A stretch of DNA of 64,000 nt. Origin: Nonomuraea thailandensis (GTDB taxonomy: Bacteria; Actinomycetota; Actinomycetes; Streptosporangiales; Streptosporangiaceae). The position numbers and the translations under genes are program-made. Below, one piece after another: positions 1 through 6,532 of this stretch. The DNA lies in contig NZ_JAMZEB010000002.1 in the NCBI RefSeq assembly GCF_024172165.1, forward strand, positions 744,001 through 808,000. The letters run 5' to 3'. Each line of letters opens with the position of its first letter. Within the stretch, counting starts at the first letter, position 1. The notes under the pieces are model-generated. The model saw nothing but the letters and a program-made list of their open reading frames with translations. It did no database searches and was not told where the DNA came from.

Positions 1-417
1 GTCGGGCTCCGGCTTGCCCCTGGCGACGTCCTCGGCGCTGAACACCCGCCCGTCGAACCTGCCGGCGAGCCCGGTCAGCTCCAGGCTGCGGCGGATGGTC
101 GGGTGCCGGCCGTTGGAGGCCACGCAGTAGGGGATGGACAGCCGGTCGAGTGCCGCCTCGATGCCGTCGATCGCGCACAGCTCGGCGGCGATGGCGGCGG
201 CGTAGTCGGCGTTGACCTGCTCGCGCCAGCCCGGCGGGGTCTGGCCGACCTGCTCGGCCCAGTACTCGTTCGTGCAGCCCACGAACCGCTCGGCGTACTC
301 GGTCTCGTCGATGTCCCAGCCGAGCCGCCGCAGCGCGGCGGTGCCCACGCGTACGGAGATCGGCTCGCTGTCCACGAGCACCCCGTCACAGTCGAAGATC
401 ACCAGCTCGACGGTCAA
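1..417 (-). CDS. HAD-family hydrolase (beta-phosphoglucomutase-like), 3' end cut by window edge
   Basis: The first 139 residues of a HAD-superfamily phosphatase are visible; the gene continues beyond base 1. The N-terminus reads VELVIFDCDGVLVDSEPIS, the DxDG motif I with its nucleophilic Asp. A helical cap domain follows, then VASNGRHPTIRRSLELTGL (motif II region) and GRVFSAEDVARGKPEPD, which holds the motif III Lys. Such enzymes hydrolyse or isomerise small sugar phosphates; the substrate cannot be read. I chose the TTG at 417 because a strong AGAAGGGGG ribosome site lies just upstream and no ATG or GTG is in frame nearby. The gene is divergent from the MFS gene at 515. Confidence 0.8.
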   Translation of the reverse strand, partial: MTVELVIFDCDGVLVDSEPISVRVGTAALRRLGWDIDETEYAERFVGCTNEYWAEQVGQTPPGWREQVNADYAAAIAAELCAIDGIEAALDRLSIPYCVASNGRHPTIRRSLELTGLAGRFDGRVFSAEDVARGKPEPD

Positions 418-461
418 ACCGTCCCCCTTCTCCCGGGCGATACGTGACATTGCGCAGGTGG

Positions 462-492
462 TAGCGTCTGTGTATCGCTTCACAAGACGCTA
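462..492. promoter_or_regulatory. Inverted repeat in the HAD/MFS divergent intergenic region
   Basis: TAGCGTCT (462-469) and AGACGCTA (485-492) form a perfect 8-bp inverted repeat with a 15-bp spacer. With a one-base bulge the arms extend inward to TAGCGTCTGTG and CACAAGACGCTA. The site lies 22 bp before the MFS start codon, between two divergent genes. It could be an operator or a leader hairpin; no regulator gene is adjacent. Confidence 0.45.
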
Positions 493-514
493 GTCCGCAT
501 AGTGAGACAACCCC

Positions 515-1801
515 ATGACGACTTCCCCCCCGACCGCGGCGCCCAGCCGGTCGCGGATCGCGGCGGCCAGCCTCATCGGCACCGCGATCGAATTCTATGA
601 TTTCTACATCTACGGCACCGCCGCGGCCCTGGTGCTGAACACCGCGTTCTTCCCCAAGATGGACTCGGTGGCGGGCACGCTGGCCTCGTTCTCGACGTTC
701 GCCGTGGCGTTCATCTCGCGGCCGCTCGGCTCGGCCGTGTTCGGGCACTGGGGCGACCGCGTCGGCCGCAAGTCCATGCTGGTCGTCTCGCTGCTGGTGA
801 TGGGCCTGTCGACGGTCCTGATCGGCCTGCTGCCCGGCTACGCCGCGATCGGCGTGATCGCGCCCGTGCTGCTGGTGCTGCTGCGCTTCACGCAGGGCAT
901 CGGCCTCGGCGGCGAGTGGGGCGGCGCGGCGCTGCTGGCCACCGAGCACGCGCCGCCCGGCAAGCGCGGCCTGTACGCGATGTTCCCGCAGCTCGGCCCG
1001 TCGGCCGGGTTCATCGTGGCCAACGGGCTGTTCCTGATCCTCGGCGCCACGCTGAGCGACGGGGAGTTCGAGAGCTGGGGCTGGCGGCTGCCGTTCGTGG
1101 CGAGCCTGCTGCTGGTCGTGGTCGGCCTGTACGTGCGGCTGAAGATCTCCGAGACACCCGTCTTCCAGGCGGCCATGGACCAGCGCCGGATCGCCAAGGT
1201 GCCGTTCGCCGGGCTCATGCGGCACCAGTGGCGGCGCGTGCTGCTCGGCGCCGGCGCCATGACCGTCGCCTACACGCTCTTCTACACCGCCACCACCTAC
1301 TGCCTGGCCTACGGCACCGACACCCTGCGGATCCCGCGCACCACGATGCTCGCGCTGACCATGGTCGGCGTGGTGTTCATGGCGGCGGGCACGGTCGTCT
1401 CGGCCCTGGTGTCCGACCGGGTGGGCCGCCGCCGGACGCTGATCTGGGGCACGGTCGCGGCCGTCGTGTGGGGGCTCGTGATGTTCCCGCTGATGGAGAC
1501 GCGCTCGATCTTCCTGGTCGGGCTGGCGCTGGCCGGGGCGCTCGCGCTGATGGGGCTCGTCTTCGGGCCGATGGGGGCGTACCTGCCGGAGCTGTTCAGG
1601 ACCGAGTACCGCTACAGCGGCGCGTCCGTCGCCTACAGCCTCGGCGGCGTGCTCGGTGGCGCGGTGCCGCCGCTGGTCGCGACCGGCATGCAGGCCGGCG
1701 GGCTGGGCGTGATGGCGATCGGCGCGTACGTCTCCGCGATGGCGCTGCTGAGCCTGCTCTGCCTGCTCGCCCTGCCGGAGACCGGCGACCGGACGCTCTG
1801 A
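515..1801 (+). CDS. MFS transporter, metabolite:H+ symporter (MHS) family
   Basis: This 428-residue protein has about 12 membrane segments. The segment GTAIEFYDFYIYGTAAALV in helix 1 is typical of the MHS group (ShiA/ProP/KgtP-like), which imports organic acids or osmolytes with protons. GHWGDRVGRKSML (loop 2-3) and DRVGRRRTLIWG (loop 8-9) are the conserved MFS loop motifs, and FTQGIGLGGEWGGAALL is the MHS helix 4 signature. The length is normal. The ATG at 515 is the first start after the intergenic inverted repeat. The substrate cannot be decided; a dicarboxylate, shikimate or betaine is possible. Confidence 0.88.
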   Translation: MTTSPPTAAPSRSRIAAASLIGTAIEFYDFYIYGTAAALVLNTAFFPKMDSVAGTLASFSTFAVAFISRPLGSAVFGHWGDRVGRKSMLVVSLLVMGLSTVLIGLLPGYAAIGVIAPVLLVLLRFTQGIGLGGEWGGAALLATEHAPPGKRGLYAMFPQLGPSAGFIVANGLFLILGATLSDGEFESWGWRLPFVASLLLVVVGLYVRLKISETPVFQAAMDQRRIAKVPFAGLMRHQWRRVLLGAGAMTVAYTLFYTATTYCLAYGTDTLRIPRTTMLALTMVGVVFMAAGTVVSALVSDRVGRRRTLIWGTVAAVVWGLVMFPLMETRSIFLVGLALAGALALMGLVFGPMGAYLPELFRTEYRYSGASVAYSLGGVLGGAVPPLVATGMQAGGLGVMAIGAYVSAMALLSLLCLLALPETGDRTL

Positions 1802-1877
1802 AGATTTCGCCGGAACGTGTCACGAATGGCGCGGCTGTCCCGTCCATGGGGTGTAGAACCCGAAAGGAGACGGGGCA

Positions 1878-3503
1878 ATGAGGAAGCACATCCTGATCGT
1901 CGGTGGCGGATACGTCGGCATGTACACCGCGATGGGGCTGCGTAAGCTGGTCCGTTCCGGCGAGGTGACCGTCACCGTGGTCGACCCGCGCGGCTACATG
2001 ACCTACATGCCGTTCCTCGCCGAGGCGGTGGGCGGCTCGATCGAGCCGCGCCACGTGGCCGCCCCGCTCGGGCAGGTGCTCAAGGGCATGCGGGTGCTGA
2101 CCGGCCGCGTCACGCGGGTGGAGCACGAGGCGCGCAGCGCCGAGTTCCAGCCGGTCCAGGGCCCGGCCAGGACGATCGAGTACGACATCCTCGTCATGGC
2201 GGCCGGCTCGATCACCCGCGGGCTGCCCATCCCGGGGCTGGCCGAGCACGCGGTCGGCTTCAAGAGCATCGGCGAGGCCGTGCACCTGCGCAACCGCGTG
2301 CTGGCCGGCCTCGCCGCCGCCGCCTCCACCGACGACGAGCTGATCCGGCGCAGGGCGCTGACGTTCGTGGTGGTCGGCGGCGGGTTCTCGGGCGTCGAGG
2401 CGCTGGCCGAGATGCAGGGGCTGGCAGACGAGGCCGTCCGCTACCACGAAGGGATCGAGGCCGCCGACCTGAGCTGGACGCTCGTCGAGGCCAACGACCA
2501 CATCCTGCCCGAGCTGCACGCCGACCTCGGCCGCTGGACCGTGGACGCGCTGCGCAAGCGCGCCGTGGACGTGCGGCTCGGCACCCGGCTCACCTCGCTG
2601 GCGGGCGGGGTGACGGTGCTCTCGGACGGGACCGAGCTCGACGCCGGCACGGTCGTGTGGGCGGCGGGCGGGCGGCCCAGCCCGCTCGCGGCGGCCAGCG
2701 GGCTGCCGGTGGACCGCATCGGGCGGCTCCTCGCGACCGAGTACCTGACGGTGGCGGGCGTCGAGGACGCCTTCACGGCCGGTGACGGGGCCGCCGTGCC
2801 CGACCTGACCCGGCCGGGCGAGTTCACCGCGCCCAACGCCCAGCACGCGGTGCGGCAGGCCAAGCTGCTGGGGCGGAACCTGGTCGCGTACGTGCGGGGG
2901 CGGCGGCTCAAGGCGTACCGGCACGCCTACCTCGGCTCGGTCGCCGGGCTCGGCCACCACCAGGGGGTCGCCCAGGTGTACCGGATCAAGCTCACCGGCG
3001 TGCTCGGGTGGCTGGCGCACCGGGCCTACCACCTGGGGTGGGTGCCGACGATGCGGCACAAGGCCGCTGTGCTGGCCGACTGGCTGCTGGCGGGGCTGTT
3101 CCGGCGCGAGACGGTGCGGCTGGAGGCGATCGAGCACGCGGACGAGGACTTCCGCCAGGCGCTGACCGCCGACCAGTCGGGCCCGGCCGTCCGCCCGGCC
3201 GCACCCCCGGCCCCCGCCCACGAAGCTCCGGCCGCGACTGCGGCCCCGGTCCACGAAGCTCCGGCCGCCCGACCGGCCGTCGAGGCCGTTCAGGGCGCGC
3301 AGGCCGTTCAGGGTGTCCAGGCCGTCCAGGGTGATCAGGCCGTTCAGGGTGTGCCGGCCGGCGAGCAGGCCGGCTCGGACGAGCCTCGGACTCCGGCCGC
3401 GGCGAAGCCCGGCCAGGACATCCGTCAGACGCCCGGCCCGGATGCCCGCCGGACGCCCGCCGCGAAGCCCGGCCCGGATGCCCGTCAGGCGCCCGCCGCG
3501 TGA
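1878..3503 (+). CDS. NAD(P)/FAD-dependent oxidoreductase, type II NADH dehydrogenase-like
   Basis: The protein has 541 residues. An N-terminal FAD Rossmann motif IVGGGYVGMYTA is at about residues 7-18, a second dinucleotide motif FVVVGGGFSGVEA at about 162-175, and the flavin-binding AFTAGDGAAVPD at about 297. The layout matches NDH-2 enzymes, which pass electrons from NADH to quinone at the inner membrane face. The stretch WLAHRAYHLGWVPTM resembles the amphipathic membrane helix near the NDH-2 C-terminus. After about residue 430 the protein becomes a Pro/Ala/Gln-rich tail of degenerate repeats, which the usual family (about 400-450 residues) lacks. GAAAGGAGA precedes the ATG. The gene faces the synthase gene ending at 3528. 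Confidence 0.85.
   Translation: MRKHILIVGGGYVGMYTAMGLRKLVRSGEVTVTVVDPRGYMTYMPFLAEAVGGSIEPRHVAAPLGQVLKGMRVLTGRVTRVEHEARSAEFQPVQGPARTIEYDILVMAAGSITRGLPIPGLAEHAVGFKSIGEAVHLRNRVLAGLAAAASTDDELIRRRALTFVVVGGGFSGVEALAEMQGLADEAVRYHEGIEAADLSWTLVEANDHILPELHADLGRWTVDALRKRAVDVRLGTRLTSLAGGVTVLSDGTELDAGTVVWAAGGRPSPLAAASGLPVDRIGRLLATEYLTVAGVEDAFTAGDGAAVPDLTRPGEFTAPNAQHAVRQAKLLGRNLVAYVRGRRLKAYRHAYLGSVAGLGHHQGVAQVYRIKLTGVLGWLAHRAYHLGWVPTMRHKAAVLADWLLAGLFRRETVRLEAIEHADEDFRQALTADQSGPAVRPAAPPAPAHEAPAATAAPVHEAPAARPAVEAVQGAQAVQGVQAVQGDQAVQGVPAGEQAGSDEPRTPAAAKPGQDIRQTPGPDARRTPAAKPGPDARQAPAA
3285..3356 (+). repeat. Four tandem 18-bp in-frame repeats in the NDH-2-like tail
   Basis: Four 18-bp units begin at 3285, 3303, 3321 and 3339 and encode AVQGAQ, AVQGVQ, AVQGDQ and AVQGVP. 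The unit is a multiple of three, so the frame is kept. More degenerate repeats (PGPDARRTPAAK type) follow to the stop codon. Confidence 0.8.
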
Positions 3504-3510
3504 GCGCCGG

Positions 3511-3533
3511 GCCTGACCGGCCGGCGGTCAGGC
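3511..3533. terminator. Hairpin between convergent genes
   Basis: GCCTGACCG (3511-3519) pairs perfectly with CGGTCAGGC (3525-3533) around a 5-nt loop. The stem lies between two convergent genes and overlaps the stop of the minus-strand gene. It is a plausible bidirectional terminator, although no T-tract follows. Confidence 0.55.
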
Positions 3534-4745
3534 GTACCCGGGGAACATCAGCGACAACTCGCGCGGGTAGGCCGCGATCAGACGCAACTCGTCGTCCGTG
3601 AGCGGCCTGCCCGTCATCGCGTTGCAGAGCTGCACCAGCCGGAACGACTCGTCCTCGTCGGCCACCTCGGCCCCGAGCCCGTCCATGACGTGGCGGAACC
3701 CGGCCTTGCCGCCGTACTCGCCGGTCAGCACCACCCGGCCCGGCCGCCCGTGCCAGTCCTCGGGGAACGGCCCCAGCGTCGCCTCGTCGTACAGCTCGTA
3801 GTTGCCGTGGTCCTTCAGCGCGCCGTCCGCGTGGATGCCCGACTCGTGCGCGAACGCGTTGCGCCCCACCCCCACCTGGTTGTACGGCAGCGGCTGCCCC
3901 AGCGCGTAACTGGCCCACAGCCCGAACCGGCGGGCCCACTCCAGGTTCAGCGCGTCCCCGATCTGCGCAGGCTCCAGCCCGAACCCGTGACGGAAGGCCA
4001 GGATCGTGGAGAGCAGGTCGGCGTTGCCCGAGCGCTCGCCGATGCCGTTCACGCAGGTGTTGATCCACGCGTCCTGCCCGGCGTCGAGGTCGCCGAGGGC
4101 TCCCGACACGGAGTTGGCGACGGCCATGCCCAGGTCGTTGTGGCAGTGGGTCTCGACGGGCATCGCGGTGGCGGAGGCCAGCTTGGCGAAGCGCTCGCGG
4201 ATCCGGTCGGGCGTGTCGCCGCCGATGGTGTCGCAGTAGCGTACGCGGTCGGCGCCCGCCTGCTTGGCCGCCAGCGCGAACTCCAGCAGGAACCCGTCAT
4301 CCGTACGCGAGCCGTCCTCGGCGTTCACCCCGACGGTCAGCGCGCCCGCGTCCTTGGCCACGCGGACCGCCGCCGCCATCTCCCTGATGATCGCGTCCCT
4401 GTCCAGCCGGCCGCGGAACTTGTTCTGGATCATGTAGTCGGACGTCGAGATGGACAGGTTGTAGTGCCGCAGGCCGAGCGGCGCGGCCTTCTCCACGTCC
4501 TGCGGCACGCCCCGGCACCACCCGGACAGCCTCAGCTCCCCGAACGCCCCCGCCTGCGCCAGCGCCACCTGCGCCCGGACGTAGGGGACCTCGTGGAAGA
4601 GGAACGGGAAGCCGATCTCGGACTGAGCCACGCCGAGCTTGGCCAGATAGAAGTTGACCATGGTCTTGCCGAACTTCGACAGGCCGGTGCGCGCGGTCTG
4701 CACGCCGTCCCGGTTGGTGACGTCGAGGAAGTGAACTTTTGGCAT
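3528..4745 (-). CDS. Homocitrate synthase / 2-isopropylmalate synthase family acyltransferase (HMGL-like TIM barrel)
   Basis: This 405-residue enzyme condenses an acyl-CoA with a 2-oxoacid. VTNRDGVQTARTG carries the Arg-Asp-x-x-Gln catalytic motif, THCHNDLGMAVANSV holds the metal-binding HxH, and NGIGERSGNADL and FAHESGIHADG are family signatures. There is no C-terminal LeuA-type leucine-binding domain, so the length fits NifV-type homocitrate synthase or Re-citrate synthase better than LeuA. I prefer the ATG at 4745 (GAGG just upstream); an in-frame TTG at 4781 would add 12 residues. It is divergent from the citrate synthase gene at 4819, suggesting linked control. The true 2-oxoacid substrate is open. 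Confidence 0.82.
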   Translation of the reverse strand: MPKVHFLDVTNRDGVQTARTGLSKFGKTMVNFYLAKLGVAQSEIGFPFLFHEVPYVRAQVALAQAGAFGELRLSGWCRGVPQDVEKAAPLGLRHYNLSISTSDYMIQNKFRGRLDRDAIIREMAAAVRVAKDAGALTVGVNAEDGSRTDDGFLLEFALAAKQAGADRVRYCDTIGGDTPDRIRERFAKLASATAMPVETHCHNDLGMAVANSVSGALGDLDAGQDAWINTCVNGIGERSGNADLLSTILAFRHGFGLEPAQIGDALNLEWARRFGLWASYALGQPLPYNQVGVGRNAFAHESGIHADGALKDHGNYELYDEATLGPFPEDWHGRPGRVVLTGEYGGKAGFRHVMDGLGAEVADEDESFRLVQLCNAMTGRPLTDDELRLIAAYPRELSLMFPGYA

Positions 4746-4750
4746 GTCCT

Positions 4751-4798
4751 CACGTTGACATGCTCGTTCAACGTGGATCAATATTGATTTTCGTCAAC
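4751..4798. promoter_or_regulatory. Divergent promoter/operator region with two palindromes
   Basis: CACGTTGA (4751-4758) and TCAACGTG (4768-4775) form a perfect 8-bp inverted repeat with a 9-bp spacer. The perfect palindrome ATCAATATTGAT (4777-4788) follows at once, and a further GTCAAC half-site is at 4793-4798. TTGACA at 4755-4760 could be a plus-strand -35, with an AT-rich -10 near 4779-4784. The AT-rich block stands out in this GC-rich DNA. The HTH-bearing citrate synthase beside it is the obvious candidate binder. Confidence 0.6.
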
Positions 4799-4818
4799 TA
4801 TGGGAGGGCTGGGCAGCG

Positions 4819-6291
4819 GTGGAGTGGATCGACGCGGCCACGGCGGCGGAACGGCTGGGCGTCAAGCCCGCCACGCTGTACGCGTACGTGAGCCGTGGGG
4901 TGCTGCGGCGGCGGCACGGCGAGGACGGGCGGCGCAGCCTCTTCTCGGCCGAGGAGATCGAACGTCTCGCGCGCCGCGGCCGGCCGCGCAGCCAGCCGCC
5001 GGAGCTCGTCATCGAGTCGTCCGTGACGGCGCTCGGCGTCGATCGGCCCTACTACCGGGGGATCGACGTCCTCGGCCTGGCGGCGACGGTCTCGTTCGAG
5101 ACGGTCGCCGAGTGGCTGTGGACCGGCGACCCGGCCGTCTGGCGCCCACCCGCCGACGTCACGAGCGAGGACGACGGGGGTGTGGCGAGGCGCGCCGGGC
5201 GGGCCGCCGGGCCGGGCGCGAAGGTGAGCGGGAAGCCGGATGGCGGGCCGGGCGCGAAGATGAGTGGGAAGCCGAGTGGAGGTCCGGGCGCGAGCACCGG
5301 CGGCGGGCCGGGAGCGAGCACCGGCGGCGGGCCGGGAGCGAGCACCGGCGGCGGGCCGGGAGCGAGCACGCGCCGCGAGCCGGGTAAGGGGCCGGGTGAT
5401 GGGCCGGGTGCGGTGAGGCGGGGCGGGCAGCCGTGGTGGTGCGAGCCCGAGGAAGGGTTGCGGGCCGCCGTCACCGCGCAGCGCGGGCTGCCGGACGACC
5501 TGCTCCCCCTCGACCGGCTCCAGGTGATCACCACGGTGCTCGGTGCGTCCGACACCCTCCGCTACCAGCTCGACCGCGACTCCGTCACCGCCACCGGCCG
5601 CCGCCTGATCGCGGGCCTGGTGGACGCGCTGCCCCCGCTGAGCGACCCCCAGGGCGACTCGATCGCCGAGCGCCTGTGGTCCCGCCTGTGCCCGCAGCCC
5701 GCCACCCCGGCCCTGCTCACGGCCATGGAGGCCGCGCTGGTGCTGCTCGCCGACCACGAGCTGGCCGCCTCGACGCTGGCCGCCAGGGTGGCCGCCTCCG
5801 CCAAGGCCGACCCGTACGCGGTGGTGCTGACCGGCCTCGGCGTCCTGGGCGGCCCGCTGCACGGCGGCGCGTCGTACGGCGCCGAACGCCTGCTGGCCGA
5901 GATCGCCGAGCCCCGGCACGCCGCCCGCGCCATCGCCGAGCGGGTGCGGCGCGGCGAGCGCATCCCCGGCTTCGGCCACAGCGTCTACAAGAACGGCGAC
6001 GGCCGCGGCGCCACCCTGCTCGACCTGGTCAAGCAGGCCGCCCCCGGGCACGGGCGGATCGCGGCGGGTGAGGCGGTGCTGGCGGAGATGCGACGCCGCC
6101 GCCTGCCCGATCGCAACGTCGACTTCGCCCTGGCCACCCTGTCCGCCGTCAGCGGCATGGTGCCGGGCGCCGGCGAGGCGATCTTCGCTGTGGCCAGGGT
6201 GGCGGGCTGGCTGGCCCACGCCATGGAGGAGTACGAACGCGGCGCCCTCCTCCGCCTCCGCGCCTCCTACACAGGCCCGCCGATCGCATGA
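4819..6291 (+). CDS. Citrate synthase-family enzyme with N-terminal helix-turn-helix
   Basis: The protein has 490 residues. Residues about 5-45 (ATAAERLGVKPATLYAYVSRG then RRSLFSAEEIERL) look like a MerR/excisionase-type HTH with wing. The rest is a citrate synthase fold: LGGPLHGGASYGAE near residue 344 and GFGHSVYKNGDGRG near 382 carry the two active-site His, and NVDFALATLS near 432 the catalytic Asp. Such proteins make citrate or 2-methylcitrate from oxaloacetate. A Gly/Pro/Ser-rich insertion at about residues 120-200 separates the early part of the enzyme domain from the core. The GTG at 4819 follows GGGAGGG. The HTH implies DNA binding, perhaps at the palindromes just upstream. Confidence 0.82.
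   Translation: MEWIDAATAAERLGVKPATLYAYVSRGVLRRRHGEDGRRSLFSAEEIERLARRGRPRSQPPELVIESSVTALGVDRPYYRGIDVLGLAATVSFETVAEWLWTGDPAVWRPPADVTSEDDGGVARRAGRAAGPGAKVSGKPDGGPGAKMSGKPSGGPGASTGGGPGASTGGGPGASTGGGPGASTRREPGKGPGDGPGAVRRGGQPWWCEPEEGLRAAVTAQRGLPDDLLPLDRLQVITTVLGASDTLRYQLDRDSVTATGRRLIAGLVDALPPLSDPQGDSIAERLWSRLCPQPATPALLTAMEAALVLLADHELAASTLAARVAASAKADPYAVVLTGLGVLGGPLHGGASYGAERLLAEIAEPRHAARAIAERVRRGERIPGFGHSVYKNGDGRGATLLDLVKQAAPGHGRIAAGEAVLAEMRRRRLPDRNVDFALATLSAVSGMVPGAGEAIFAVARVAGWLAHAMEEYERGALLRLRASYTGPPIA
5281..5370 (+). repeat. In-frame 24-bp tandem repeats inside the citrate synthase gene
   Basis: Two exact 24-bp copies (5302-5325, 5326-5349) are flanked by partial copies at 5281-5301 and 5350-5370. 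They encode repeated GGPGASTG. The array sits in a larger low-complexity insertion (about 5190-5420) and is probably a surface loop or linker. Confidence 0.85.
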
Positions 6292-6320
6292 GCCTCCAGC
6301 CGGCGGGCCCGCCACCCGCG

Positions 6321-6508
6321 TGAGCCCTCCGGCCGTCGGGCCCGATCGAGTGAGCCCTCCGGTCGTCGGGCCCGATCGAGGGAGCCCTCCGGTCGTCGGG
6401 CCCGATCGAGGGAGCCCTCCGGTCGTCGGGCCCGATCGAGTGAGCCCTTCGGTCGTCGGGCTCGCCACCCGCGTGAGCCCTCCGGTCGTCGGGCCCGCCG
6501 ATCTTGCG
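6321..6508. repeat. Intergenic 30-bp tandem repeat array (6 copies)
   Basis: Units start at 6321, 6351, 6381, 6411, 6441 (33 bp) and 6474 (35 bp), with a degenerate copy before 6321. The first four are nearly identical, differing at one to three bases. Each unit carries the GGGCCC-centred self-complementary core CGGGCCCG. The array fills the gap between the convergent citrate synthase and SMC-like genes. There are no spacers, so it is not a CRISPR array. It may act as a bidirectional terminator or simply be a minisatellite. Confidence 0.85.
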
Positions 6509-6532
6509 AGGCCTCCCTCGCTCGTACGCCGG

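Noticed and set aside
4800..5387. A plus-strand frame starting at ATG 4800
   Set aside because: It is out of frame with the citrate synthase and gives an Arg-rich product without HTH or enzyme motifs.
6321..6508. Regular repeats that might be a CRISPR array
   Set aside because: The 30-bp units follow each other with no unique spacers, and no cas gene is present.
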